Of a DNA stretch of 64,000 nucleotides, positions 55,170 to 64,000 are shown piece after piece. Both the position numbers and the translations under genes were made by a program. The notes beneath the pieces are model-generated. The model was not told where the DNA came from, did no database searches, and saw only the letters and a program-made list of their open reading frames with translations. Source of the stretch: Celerinatantimonas sp046054165 (lineage in GTDB: Bacteria > Pseudomonadota > Gammaproteobacteria > Enterobacterales > Celerinatantimonadaceae); contig NZ_JBFNXK010000004.1 in the NCBI RefSeq assembly GCF_046054165.1, positions 124,001-188,000 of the forward strand. Reading direction: 5' to 3'. Position 1 is the stretch's first letter. The number at the start of each line of letters is the position of its first letter.

Positions 55170-55940
55170 TTACAAAAATGCACCATTATCCACTTGGATC
55201 ACCTGGCCGGTGACCGCTTTACCCATCTCGCTAGCAAGATATAACGCAGCATAAGCCTGATCACGAGGTTCTGTCATGGGTACTGTGGTATTAACGTATT
55301 TATCCGAAAATTCCAGCATCACGGCGCCACCTTCCTGCTCACCCGCCGCCCAAGCCGCTGCGGCTTCGGTATCCGTCACACCCGGGGCAATAGCGTTACA
55401 ACGAATGTTGGTACCGGACAAACGAATCGCAATGTTCTTAGTCATGGTGTTTACCGCCCCTTTGGTTGACGTGTAAGCAACACCACAGATCGGCAAGGTC
55501 GCATTCACCGATGAAACATTGATGATGCGCCCTTCATTACGCGGAATGAAGTGCTGAACGGCTTCCCGGCAAAAGCGAAACACACCACTTAGGTTCAGCT
55601 CAATAATACTCGCGAAGTGTTCATCACTGGCTTCTTCAACGGCGACCATATCTCCAGAACCGGCATTGTTCACCATAATATCCACATGTCCGAATTCTGC
55701 GATAGCTCGTTCAAAAACAGCTTTAGGAGCTTTCGGATCGGTGGAGTCAGCCACAACGGCGATAGCCTTACCGCCACCCGTCGCATTGATTCGATCGGTA
55801 ACTTCCTCCAACAAGGCTTGTCCTCGAGCTGTTAAAACAACATTAGCCCCTTCTTCAGCAAATAGTTCTGCAATCGCCAAACCAATGCCTTTGCTTGCTC
55901 CTGTGACAATGGCTGTTTTACCCTCTAATAATTTTTTCAT
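55170..55940 (-). CDS. Short-chain dehydrogenase/reductase (FabG-like)
   Basis: 256 residues from the ATG at 55940, behind AGGGGA. The cofactor loop is TGASKGIGLAIA, with VNNAGSG, a Ser in INVSSVNA, YTSTKGAV in which Tyr and Lys are the catalytic pair, and QVIQVDNGAFL at the end. An insertion, AAAAWAAGEQEGGAVML, follows PGVTDTE. Substrate unknown. Monocistronic, with a terminator. Confidence 0.88.
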   Translation of the reverse strand: MKKLLEGKTAIVTGASKGIGLAIAELFAEEGANVVLTARGQALLEEVTDRINATGGGKAIAVVADSTDPKAPKAVFERAIAEFGHVDIMVNNAGSGDMVAVEEASDEHFASIIELNLSGVFRFCREAVQHFIPRNEGRIINVSSVNATLPICGVAYTSTKGAVNTMTKNIAIRLSGTNIRCNAIAPGVTDTEAAAAWAAGEQEGGAVMLEFSDKYVNTTVPMTEPRDQAYAALYLASEMGKAVTGQVIQVDNGAFL

Positions 55941-56214
55941 ATTGTTTTCCCCTTGATTAAGGTATCTAGAGTCTGTTGACATACCCCATCAGACCGGCAA
56001 CCATACATCGATACCGCTGCAGTCTACTGTAGAACCTTACAGAATAGGCTATTGTGATATCAGCAGATACCCCTTTAAAACAGCATATCGACATGAAATA
56101 GATTCATAAATTGGGCAAGTAAACCCAGCCACCGTCATCAAAACAAACATTGCACCGAGCGCCGCCAATATGGCACGATAAATCAGGATATGAAGATTAA
56201 ATAGGGGCCCATCA

Positions 56215-56982
56215 ATGTCTCGAATATTGATTACTGGTTCGTCCGATGGTTTAGGACTATTAACCGCTCAGCATCTCATTAAACAAGGTCATCAAGTCGT
56301 TCTCCATGCACGGAATTCACAGCGAGCCGAAGAGACTCAAGCACGAATCCAAGGGGCTTGGGCGATGGTCACCGGTGATTTGTCTAATATGGCTCAAACA
56401 CGCGGGCTTGCCGAGCAGGTGAATCGGTTGGGAACGATGGATGCTGTGATCTATAACGCCGGAATTTATGGTACGCCCCAGCAGCAAACAACCGAGGATG
56501 GACTCAATTCGATATTTGCGGTCAATGTTTTAGCTCCTTATATACTATCGGTTTTATTAAATCGTCCACAGCGCCTGATCTTTTTAAGTTCCAGTATGCA
56601 TTATGGAGCCCGACATGATGTGCAAGATATTAATTGGGAAAAGCGAGCCTGGAATAATACGGCCGCTTATTCAGAGTCAAAACTTTACGACACCATGTTG
56701 GCCTGTGCGATAGCGAGGCTTTGGCCGCAAGTTTATAGTAATAGTGTCGATCCCGGCTGGGTTCCGACTCGGATGGGCGGCCCATCGGCTCCAGATGATC
56801 TCCAGTTGGGCTGTGAAACGCAGGCTTGGCTAGCCGTCGCTGATGAGGCTGCCGCACATGTAAGTGGCCAATATTTTCATCATATGCAGCCGCGCGATCC
56901 CGATCGTGCGGTATTGGATCCAAACAATCAGCAACGTTTGTTAGACTTTTGCGCCAAGGTGTCCGGATTGTCGGCTGAATAA
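56215..56982 (+). CDS. Short-chain dehydrogenase/reductase; 3' end duplicated in tandem
   Basis: 255 residues. The cofactor loop is TGSSDGLGLLTAQ, then YNAGIYG, LSSSMHYGA (Ser) and YSESKLYD with Tyr and Lys; DPGWVPTRMGG follows, a pattern of retinol-dehydrogenase/WWOX-like SDRs. It probably reduces a carbonyl compound with NADPH. The last 35 codons and the region after the stop are repeated four more times downstream, each time with the reading frame kept. The gene itself is complete. Confidence 0.88.
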   Translation: MSRILITGSSDGLGLLTAQHLIKQGHQVVLHARNSQRAEETQARIQGAWAMVTGDLSNMAQTRGLAEQVNRLGTMDAVIYNAGIYGTPQQQTTEDGLNSIFAVNVLAPYILSVLLNRPQRLIFLSSSMHYGARHDVQDINWEKRAWNNTAAYSESKLYDTMLACAIARLWPQVYSNSVDPGWVPTRMGGPSAPDDLQLGCETQAWLAVADEAAAHVSGQYFHHMQPRDPDRAVLDPNNQQRLLDFCAKVSGLSAE

Positions 56983-57932
56983 AAAACCCTTCCCGCTTTC
57001 CCCTTCAAAAGAGGAGGTGTTTAGCCCGCCCCTCACCCGTAGCCCGGATAAAACGAAGAGGAATCCGGGAACCCACCGGCCGATATTTTCATCATATGCA
57101 ACAGCGCGAGCCAGATCGTGCGGTATCGGATCCAAGCAATCAGCAGCGTTTGTTAGACTTTTACGCCAAGGTGTCCGGCTTGCCGGCTGAATAAAAAACC
57201 CCTCCCGACCTCCCCTTCAAAAGAGGAGGCGTTTAGCCCGCCCCTTCACCTGTAGCCCGGATGTAACGAAGAGGAATCCGGGAACCCACCGGCCGATATT
57301 TTCATCATATGCAACAGCGCGATCCAGATCGTGCGGTATCGGATCCAAGCCATCAGCAACGTTTGTTAGACTTTTGCGCCAAGGTGTCCGGATTGTCGGC
57401 TGAATAAAAAACCCCTCCCGACCTCCCCTTCAAAAGAGGAGGCGTTTAGCCCGCCCCTTCACCTGTAGCCCGGATGTAACGAAGAGGAATCCGGGAACCC
57501 ACCGGCCGATATTTTCATCATATGCAACAGCGCGATCCAGATCGTGCGGTATCGGATCCAAGCCATCAGCAACGTTTGTTAGACTTTTGCGCCAAGGTGT
57601 CCGGATTGTCGGCTGAATAAAAACCCCCTCCCGACCTCCCCTTCAAAAGAGGAAGCGTTTAGCCCGCCCCTTCACCTGTAGCCCGGATGTAACGAAGAGG
57701 AATCCGGGAACCCACCGGCCGATATTTTCATCATATGCAACAGCGCGAGCCAGATCGTGCGGTATCGGATCCAAGCAATCAGCAGCGTTTGTTAGACTTT
57801 TGCGCCAAGGTGTCCGGATTGTCGGCTGAATAAAAACCCCCTCCCGACCTCCCCTTCAAAAGAGGAAGCGTTTAGCCCGCCCCTTCACCTGTAGCCCGGA
57901 TGTAACGAAGAGGAATCCGGGAACCCACCGGC
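56879..57932 (+). repeat. Tandem array of five ~213-bp units (SDR gene end plus REP-like element)
   Basis: Units begin at 56879 (202 bp, within the SDR gene), 57081, 57294, 57507 and 57720 (213 bp each). Each unit carries about 110 bases coding for YFHHMQ-R-PDRAV-DP--QQ and RLLDF-AKVSG, a stop, then CCTCCC and CAAAAGAGGAGG, then GTAGCCCGGAT-TAACGAAGAGGAATCCGGG, which is a widespread proteobacterial REP-like hairpin. The unit ends share ACCCACCGGC. Units differ by a few bases. Confidence 0.92.
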
Positions 57933-57963
57933 TCCCCCAATGCAACAAAATGGAATCCGGGAA

Positions 57964-58830
57964 TCACCGATGATGATACTGGATCAAAAACTGTCCCTGA
58001 TGTTCTGCAATGTACGCAAAAGCAAGCTGTCCAAAATGCATCCCGGCAACCAAGATCTTGTCGGCGCTGACGCTTTTTAAGATATTTTTTCGGGTTTGTA
58101 TTGCAGCCACTTTGTCGTTATCAAAAGCAATTGCAACGTCAGGATCTGCAATTTGAATATCCGGGAAGTGAACAATGTCGCCCCAAATCAGTAATTGCTG
58201 CCCTCCGGAACAAATCATATATCCCGTATGCCCCGGCGTATGTCCGGGGAGAGGAACCGCGTGAAGGTCAGGGAAAATTTCGCCGCCCTCAATGATTTTG
58301 ATTTGATCTTTATAATGAGCGAAGACCTTTCGGGCGAATATAAAGTTTCGCTGAGCTCGTTCATTGGCCTGAACAAACGTGGCGTCATCACTCCAAAAAG
58401 CATATTCATTTTGATGCATGATCAGGGTTGCGTTTGGAAAGGTCGGTGCTTCAGCATTCGTCAACAATCCGCCGATATGGTCGGGGTGGGCATGTGTCAG
58501 CAGGATCATATCGATGTCATCAGGTTTGATATTGCAGCAAGCTAATTGCTCGTTAAGAAGCCCGCCCCAATGATTAAGCCCACCCGCACCACTGTCGATT
58601 AAGATGGTTTTTCCTTTCCCCTCAATTAAGAAACAGTTGATATTGATGGACGATGGATCTTGAGCTCCTGCGGCAACGAGCCGTCGTTGCGCTTCATCCT
58701 TTTCAATATTGGATAAAACCGCAAGATCAGCCGTTAGCTTTCCATCGCTCAAACCGGTGACCATAAACTCACCTATTCTGAGCTGGGGTAATGTTGAACG
58801 TGTCATAGAGTAACCATTAGTTGAGTGCAT
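57964..58830 (-). CDS. Metallo-beta-lactamase-fold hydrolase
   Basis: 288 residues from the ATG at 58830, with AGGA seven bases upstream; it overlaps the tautomerase gene by 14 bases. The metal motif is LLTHAHPDHIGG; LPGHTPGHTGYM carries the next His, IWGDIVHFPD the bridging Asp and VAGMHFGQ the last His. The type resembles the lactonase/MBL proteins related to N-acyl-homoserine lactonases. The protein lacks a signal peptide. Together with the tautomerase it may open a cyclic compound; substrate unknown. Confidence 0.87.
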   Translation of the reverse strand: MHSTNGYSMTRSTLPQLRIGEFMVTGLSDGKLTADLAVLSNIEKDEAQRRLVAAGAQDPSSININCFLIEGKGKTILIDSGAGGLNHWGGLLNEQLACCNIKPDDIDMILLTHAHPDHIGGLLTNAEAPTFPNATLIMHQNEYAFWSDDATFVQANERAQRNFIFARKVFAHYKDQIKIIEGGEIFPDLHAVPLPGHTPGHTGYMICSGGQQLLIWGDIVHFPDIQIADPDVAIAFDNDKVAAIQTRKNILKSVSADKILVAGMHFGQLAFAYIAEHQGQFLIQYHHR

Positions 58831-59143
58831 GGATATGTCCTGCATCGTAACCGAAACAACGGATTCGAGCCGGCAACGCGATATGTTGCTCCACCGACTG
58901 ATGGAGCTCGGCTAGAAACTGATCCATCACCTGCGCGGTTCGATACGGCTGTTGGCGATATTTTATCTCGATGCTCACAGGCAGACCATGGCCGGGAGTC
59001 ACGGCGATAAAGATGATGTGTATCTTTTCCCGTTTCGCCTGCAAGATTTGAAGACAGAGCTCAATACATTCACGAGTCAAAACATCGAGTTGTTCTTTAG
59101 CCGGCATGGCTGATTCAGAAATAAAAATAGAGATATTAGGCAT
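58817..59143 (-). CDS. Tautomerase-superfamily protein
   Basis: 108 residues from the ATG at 59143, behind AGGAG. Met is followed by Pro, the catalytic residue of 4-oxalocrotonate tautomerase-type enzymes after Met removal: MPNISIFISESAMPAKEQLD. The length and IHIIFIAVTPGHGLPVSIEI suit the group. It overlaps both neighbours (eight bases with the gene upstream, 14 with the MBL gene), so the three are translated together. Confidence 0.8.
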   Translation of the reverse strand: MPNISIFISESAMPAKEQLDVLTRECIELCLQILQAKREKIHIIFIAVTPGHGLPVSIEIKYRQQPYRTAQVMDQFLAELHQSVEQHIALPARIRCFGYDAGHIHALN

Positions 59144-59696
59144 CACGCTCTCCTGCGGATGCAAGTTGAGTCATTTGTGGAGGCGTTAGTTGTTCTGTCA
59201 TCGGCCGATAAACGCAAATATGCGCTGGCAATGGGTGGGGTAACTTCGGAAACTGCGACTCCGTGATCGTCGTCATCCATCTTCTTTGCGGTGCTCGATC
59301 TAACCCTTCGGCATTGAGATAAGTGACGTTCAGCCCCAGCTCAATGACGAGCGGTTGATCTTCGGTTCCCATAAGCAAGTATTCATTGCCGCTAACGGCG
59401 GGAGCAACGTTGATGCCACCGTAAATATTTCGATGCCAATGCGTAATATAGGATTGCCACTTGGCAAAGTGCCCTCCGCCTTTTAGCCGGTATTCTTCAC
59501 TCTCCAAGACTGCGGGAGTTTTAATCGAATGCAGGGCTAGATACAGCGCCTCGCTGCCTTGGTCAGCGATAAATCGTTGTGAGGTTAGAAAGCCGGTCAC
59601 GGAGATCAGTGCCGGTAATTTTTTAAGACTATAAAAATCATTCCATTCTGGCTCGGCTTCGCGGTTATTGCAGCGGCATTCCACGGTATAAATCAT
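59136..59696 (-). CDS. Unassigned protein in the tautomerase operon
   Basis: 186 residues from the ATG at 59696, with AAGGA upstream. IYTVECRCNNREAEPEWNDF and LISVTGFLTSQRFIADQG resemble the opening of dimeric alpha+beta barrel proteins (EthD-like), and a second such half may start near 85 (GGINVAPAVSGNEYLLMG). No catalytic motif is certain. First gene of the three-gene operon under the divergent LysR gene. Function unknown. Confidence 0.65.
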   Translation of the reverse strand: MIYTVECRCNNREAEPEWNDFYSLKKLPALISVTGFLTSQRFIADQGSEALYLALHSIKTPAVLESEEYRLKGGGHFAKWQSYITHWHRNIYGGINVAPAVSGNEYLLMGTEDQPLVIELGLNVTYLNAEGLDRAPQRRWMTTITESQFPKLPHPLPAHICVYRPMTEQLTPPQMTQLASAGERDA

Positions 59697-59836
59697 CTTG
59701 TCGGTCCTTATCGGGTTATCACTCATCATTACTAAAAGTCATGATAGATGACCGAATCAACTTATAAATCGATATTTATTCACATGTTAATGACTTAATG
59801 TAATACTGAGTCGATATCACTATTGAGGAGTCGACC

Positions 59837-60721
59837 ATGCGACGCAAGCTCCCTTCAAATGCCTCTTTGCTTGCTTTTGACGCTGCGGCTCGGCATGGTA
59901 GTTTTTCCCGCGCAGCAGAGGAACTAGCTTTGACCGAGGGGGCGATTAGTCGGCAAATTGCCAGACTGGAGTCGTTCTTAGGGATCTCGCTGTTTGAAAG
60001 AGTTGGGAATCGAGTTCGACTGCGACCAAATGGTCAACGATATGCTGCGCAAGTTGCCGCTATTTTGGATCGTTTAGAAGGCGATAGTCATTTCATGATG
60101 GGCCAAGGGAATGATGGCGTGAGCCTGAATATCGCGACACTCCCTACATTTGCCGTTCGCTGGCTCATTCCCCGGTTGAATCAATTTAAAGCATTACATC
60201 CGCATATCTGCGTTCATCTCTCTGAAAAGCTCGAGCCTTTTGTGTTAAACCAAAGTGGCTTTGATGCGGCTTTTCATTATGAACATCCCGGTTGGTCGGG
60301 AATGCAGACCTACCCGCTGTTTCAGGAGGTTTTAATTCCTGTCTGTAGCCCGACATTGCTGCAATCTTATCCCTCACACGATCTCAATGAAATGGCACTG
60401 CTTCATCGACGACAAAATTCCAATGCCTGGCAGTTATATGCCCGCGAGATGGGGATGACTATCGATAATCCATCCCAGGGATCTTATTACGATCTTCATT
60501 CCATGACGATTGCAGCCGCATTATCGGATCTGGGGGTCGCTTTAGTCCCCAAAATTTATGTTGAGAGAGAACTTCAGCACGGTTTACTAGTAAGCCCGTG
60601 GGGAGAAAGCCGAGCAGTGGCTAAAACTTTTTGCGCGGTACTTCCCGAACCTTTAGAGAATTGCCAGAAGCCACTCCAGGACCTGATTCAGTGGATCATA
60701 AACGCATCAAAATCAGTCTAA
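59837..60721 (+). CDS. LysR-family regulator (GcvA-like)
   Basis: 294 residues. It begins RRKLPSNASLLAFDAAARHG, then FSRAAEELALTEGAISRQIA, the helix-turn-helix typical of the GcvA/AmpR group. The effector domain begins near 92 (SLNIATLPTFAVRWLIPRLN). It is divergent from the three-gene tautomerase operon, with 140 bases between, and probably controls it and itself. Confidence 0.92.
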   Translation: MRRKLPSNASLLAFDAAARHGSFSRAAEELALTEGAISRQIARLESFLGISLFERVGNRVRLRPNGQRYAAQVAAILDRLEGDSHFMMGQGNDGVSLNIATLPTFAVRWLIPRLNQFKALHPHICVHLSEKLEPFVLNQSGFDAAFHYEHPGWSGMQTYPLFQEVLIPVCSPTLLQSYPSHDLNEMALLHRRQNSNAWQLYAREMGMTIDNPSQGSYYDLHSMTIAAALSDLGVALVPKIYVERELQHGLLVSPWGESRAVAKTFCAVLPEPLENCQKPLQDLIQWIINASKSV

Positions 60722-60888
60722 AAATAATCGGATTCAATCCCGACAGTAAAGTTTCTGAGTGTAATATGTGGCTATTTAAGCTCAGTGTGTTTCATGCCAT
60801 CGTGATTTAGGCCTCCTTGCAACAATCTGTATTTGTTGCCTCTGTTCGTTGCATGTAAAGCGATATCTCTTTATCTGGGGGACTTCCA

Positions 60889-61722
60889 TTATTCCACATG
60901 AGCCAGCTTTCTGAAGCTACCCGGGGTTGCTTTACAGCGCTCTTTAAAAAAGCAAATAAATGAACTCGGGGTAGCGAATCCTAGATCAAGCGATATGTCC
61001 GTCACGGATTCATCCCCTTTGAGTAAGTCCACCGCTTTCGCAAAGCGAAATTGTTGTTTCCATTTTTGATAACTCATCCCAGTATCTCTTACAAAACATC
61101 GATAAATGGTTCTTTGAGACGCACCAGAAACTCTGACCAAACTATCCAATGAGGGGATTTCCAAATTTTTTTGGATATTCTCAGTTAGAGACTTCCGTAG
61201 CCTTCTATCTCTCGGCAAAATGGGATAATTAACATTCTTCTTTCTAAAATGGAACTCAGATAATAAAAGTTCAATCAGTAAATAACATTTCGATTCGTCT
61301 ACTCTATCTCCGGTTATCATTGTTACAATTTCTTGAACAACTTCCTGAGAAAACTTCCTTAACTTCAAAGGCTCATTAAAAAAGCTGTATAACGACCTAG
61401 AACAAAAATTAATAACAATTATATTCGTGAATGCATTTAAAATAACTTTTTTAGATATATCATCAGTCATGATATACATCTGATTTCCATCTATAGAGAT
61501 ACAAGAACCATTGATATCTACTGAAATTCTCCCTTGAGTAACGATCACCAGTTTATAATCATAATCTGGTGATGACTGAAAATATATATTTTCTCGTTCT
61601 GAGTTTGTGCTATTAATTTCTATCGTCGTATTATCTAACCCAATATCATTGATTTTATTATTTTCGAATATATATTTTGAGTCCGATTCATTATTTAAAT
61701 TATTAGAATAGTGCAAAGGCAT
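60889..61722 (-). CDS. AraC-family transcriptional regulator
   Basis: 277 residues, AT-rich gene. The C-terminal DNA-binding domain (about 170-275) has two helix-turn-helix parts: SLDSLVRVSGASQRTIYRCF and DISLDLGFATPSSFICFFKE. The N-terminal 150 residues are cupin-like and not well conserved (YKLVIVTQGRISVDINGS). It lies 141 bases downstream of an MFS gene on the same strand, so it may regulate that transporter. Confidence 0.9.
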   Translation of the reverse strand: MPLHYSNNLNNESDSKYIFENNKINDIGLDNTTIEINSTNSERENIYFQSSPDYDYKLVIVTQGRISVDINGSCISIDGNQMYIMTDDISKKVILNAFTNIIVINFCSRSLYSFFNEPLKLRKFSQEVVQEIVTMITGDRVDESKCYLLIELLLSEFHFRKKNVNYPILPRDRRLRKSLTENIQKNLEIPSLDSLVRVSGASQRTIYRCFVRDTGMSYQKWKQQFRFAKAVDLLKGDESVTDISLDLGFATPSSFICFFKERCKATPGSFRKLAHVE

Positions 61723-61863
61723 TATATATTAACTCCTACAATTATTGTTAATATTTAATATGCATAATCCTTTTATATATGACTTCATCAAACGTATTAT
61801 TTAATAAGTCACAACCATAGTTCCAATCGATAAGTTAAACCACAACTATTTTAATCTAAGCTG

Positions 61864-63114
61864 CTAGCTAGTTTTAGTGCTTAATTTTTTATGAGGTGCT
61901 GGGAATACTTTATTAACATAAACGCCACCATAAATCGCTATGATCAGTAGTAATATTGTCAATGTAGATGCTCCTGTTGCAAGATTGGTCATATCAGTAA
62001 GATATCCCGCAGCAACCGGCAGTACCCCAGCAGGAATATAACTCCACATATTCATTAATGCATTAGATTCAGCTCGATGATCAGCTGGAATATTCATAGC
62101 AATAGTAGTTAATCCCCCTAACTGACCCAAACCTTGCCCAGGTCCTGCTAATAAAGCAGCCAGAACTAATGGAACCATTGAAAGTTGATAGATTGAAATA
62201 GTTAGACAGAACATTGATAATGTTGAGCATAATGCCCCTAATAGCAAAATTCGTCTTGTGGGTAGTTTTTTTAGTACCAGCTGCACCACAATGGCAGAAA
62301 TAAACATGACCCCAGCCACTAACCCCGACACAAGAGGGCTTTCAATATTGAGCAGTTTGGCTAATAACGATGGTCCTAAGGATAATATAAAACAAGTTGA
62401 TGTTAACCCAGGTCCAAATATAGCAATACCGACCCCTACAAATTTTCTGTATTCAGGACTTAAACCAGGAAGACGAAAATATTTAACTTTTTGTCGCATG
62501 GCTTTATTCATGTTTTTATTTTGAATTCTTGGCAGCGGTAATTTAATGAGAACAATAACCAGTGATATAAATAAAATAAGTTGAATTTCATATACTTTAG
62601 TTATAGGGCTGCTACAGTAAGATGATATCGAACCCGCTAATGTAGGACCAATAGCCGCCCCAAAGACCATCGCTATAGATGCGATAAGAGAAGCTTGTTT
62701 TTTATAGTGGGCTCCTCCCATGTCAACTACTGCCGCCATCCCAGCTGCGGATATTGTTCCTACATAGACGCCTGTAAGCAATCTCGCTAAAATAAGTTCG
62801 TAGACATTTCGAGAATAAATAAACAATAGGCAGGATATAATGGCTGCAATTGCACCTGGAATTAATACAGCTTTCCTTCCATAACGATCTGAAAGCTGTC
62901 CAACGAATAGTAAAGTAAACAACAAGCCCAAGATATAAGCGGCAAATACATCCGTTAACATTCCCGAAGAAAAATTCATATTTTCCTGCCACCGAACATA
63001 AAGCGGTGTTGCCGAATTAGACAAAATAAAAGCGAGGACAACCCCCCATGACGTAAGCAGTACTTTCAATTTCGTCGATGCACTGACAACCGTAGTAGAC
63101 TTCAATTGGTTCAT
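61864..63114 (-). CDS. MFS transporter, drug-efflux type
   Basis: 416 residues with twelve hydrophobic segments. LLFVGQLSDRYGRKAVLIPG is the loop 2-3 motif and ARLLTGVYVGTISAAGMAAV the helix-4 region of DHA1-type efflux proteins. The gene is more AT-rich than those to the left. A LysR gene starts 95 bases away on the other strand and an AraC gene follows, so regulation by one of them is likely. Substrate unknown. Confidence 0.88.
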   Translation of the reverse strand: MNQLKSTTVVSASTKLKVLLTSWGVVLAFILSNSATPLYVRWQENMNFSSGMLTDVFAAYILGLLFTLLFVGQLSDRYGRKAVLIPGAIAAIISCLLFIYSRNVYELILARLLTGVYVGTISAAGMAAVVDMGGAHYKKQASLIASIAMVFGAAIGPTLAGSISSYCSSPITKVYEIQLILFISLVIVLIKLPLPRIQNKNMNKAMRQKVKYFRLPGLSPEYRKFVGVGIAIFGPGLTSTCFILSLGPSLLAKLLNIESPLVSGLVAGVMFISAIVVQLVLKKLPTRRILLLGALCSTLSMFCLTISIYQLSMVPLVLAALLAGPGQGLGQLGGLTTIAMNIPADHRAESNALMNMWSYIPAGVLPVAAGYLTDMTNLATGASTLTILLLIIAIYGGVYVNKVFPAPHKKLSTKTS

Positions 63115-63209
63115 ATTCTCTCCTTACTTACGGTAACCTGAATACAGATTATTGTGTCATAGTCCTTTTTGTAAGAATATAACTAATATTTCACATAATA
63201 TGAGAAAAT

Positions 63210-64000
63210 ATGCAGATGTATAATTGGGAAGATTTAAAGGTATTTTATGTCTATGTTGAAGCAAAATCTTTAGTCGAAGCGGCCCGAATACTTCATGTTG
63301 ATCACGTTACCGTGTCCAGACGGATTTCCTCATTAGAAAAATCCTTACAAATTAAGTTATTGGATAGACGTTCTCCTCGCTCATACGATTTGACGCCTGA
63401 AGGCCAACGTGTGGCAGAATTTGTGCTAAAAATTAAAGACACATTTTATGATATTGAACGATTTGCAAAGGTTCAATGTAATGAAGTCAGTGGTGAAGTA
63501 AAAATAAATGTTCCCCCTATTGCTGCAATTAACTTAATTGCACCACATGTATTTAAACTACATGATAAATATCCTGATTTAGTTTTACATTTAATTAGTA
63601 ATACACGCAATGTATCATTATTAAAAAGAGAAGCAGATATTATTGTGCGGCATAGTCGCCCTAGTCATGATGAACTCGTTATTAAAAAACTGGGCGTTGT
63701 GACATTTTCCTTTTATAGAGCTCAAACAGCGGCCACCACAAAAAATAAACAATTAGGCTATATTGCCTATGATGCATCAATGGAAAACAGTGTCCAACAA
63801 CAATGGTTGAACCAACGCCGGGGAGACGCTCCAATCATTCTACGCAGTAATGATTTATTGATACAACTTGCGGCCGTCAAATCAGGCATGGGAATCGCCC
63901 TTCTACCAGACTATCTTGCGAATAAGAATCCCGATCTTATCGCCCTGCCTCAATCAGAAGGCCCTCTCGAACGGGAACTATGGATTTCCTGCCATAAAGA
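63210..64000 (+). CDS. LysR-family regulator, cut by the window edge
   Basis: The frame opens at the ATG at 63210 (a second is at 63216) and is still open at 64000, giving 263 residues; perhaps 30 are missing. The helix-turn-helix reads AKSLVEAARILHVDHVTVSR, then RISSLEKSLQIKLLDRR. The effector domain starts near 85 (GEVKINVPPIAAINLIAPHV). It is divergent from the MFS gene at 61864 and is its most likely regulator. Confidence 0.9.
   Translation, partial: MQMYNWEDLKVFYVYVEAKSLVEAARILHVDHVTVSRRISSLEKSLQIKLLDRRSPRSYDLTPEGQRVAEFVLKIKDTFYDIERFAKVQCNEVSGEVKINVPPIAAINLIAPHVFKLHDKYPDLVLHLISNTRNVSLLKREADIIVRHSRPSHDELVIKKLGVVTFSFYRAQTAATTKNKQLGYIAYDASMENSVQQQWLNQRRGDAPIILRSNDLLIQLAAVKSGMGIALLPDYLANKNPDLIALPQSEGPLERELWISCHK

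Noticed and set aside
56879..57932. CRISPR array
   Set aside because: The repeats are 213 bases long, contiguous, and contain coding sequence with no unique spacers.

Overview
The window reads as chromosome of a facultatively anaerobic, probably aquatic gammaproteobacterium. Grounds: moderate GC, short intergenic spaces, a Haemophilus-type shikimate dehydrogenase-like gene, a perfect FNR-type site, a hut operon, many LysR regulators, and gene cassettes with attC sites like those of Vibrio-type integrons. I cannot name the species. No rRNA, tRNA, CRISPR array or integrase gene was seen.

Layout. 0-7 kb: the 3' end of dsdA; a cluster of three related DUF2589-type proteins plus a small zinc-ribbon protein; a shikimate dehydrogenase-like gene, a glutathione transferase, and a membrane glycosyltransferase overlapping a PAP2 phosphatase. 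7-10.4 kb: AT-rich DNA with a LysE-type exporter, an HAD lipoprotein and an NAD(P)-binding reductase. 10.5-15.6 kb: a tandem duplication of a divergent pair, a chemoreceptor and a small His/Met-rich exported protein. Both receptors survive and differ mainly in the sensor domain. One copy of the small gene is decayed; the intact copy sits behind an FNR-type promoter. 15.6-20.9 kb: azlCD with an XRE-cupin regulator, guanine deaminase, and an oxalate/formate-type MFS carrier.

20.9-33 kb: hutI-hutU-hutH faces a seven-gene operon: a NitT/TauT-type ABC importer, a catabolic-type HisD homologue, a kinase-like protein, a zinc alcohol dehydrogenase and an SDR. The same palindrome, TGTATATACA, lies in front of both operons, which suggests one HutC-like repressor controls histidine breakdown and a second, unassigned uptake-and-oxidation pathway.

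33-46 kb is accessory. It holds ASCH and DinB proteins, a DUF6916-like protein with three tandem tail-collar proteins, then a sulfotransferase, a 61-residue precursor with lasso-peptide features, and an asparagine-synthetase-like cyclase. Next come a truncated group IIC intron joined to an attC site and an inverted, integrase-less run of gene cassettes. One cassette encodes a proteasome-like Ntn hydrolase overlapped by a previously easy-to-miss 56-codon gene.

46-64 kb: an FMN 2-hydroxyacid dehydrogenase with a palindromic operator; a 2,2-dialkylglycine decarboxylase with an AGCS symporter; a Tat-type alcohol dehydrogenase whose structural-zinc loop is replaced by five histidines; MFS and SDR genes; a tandem array of about 213-bp units that each copy the 3' end of an SDR gene plus a REP-like element; a tautomerase/MBL operon with its LysR regulator; and AraC, MFS and a truncated LysR gene at the right edge.
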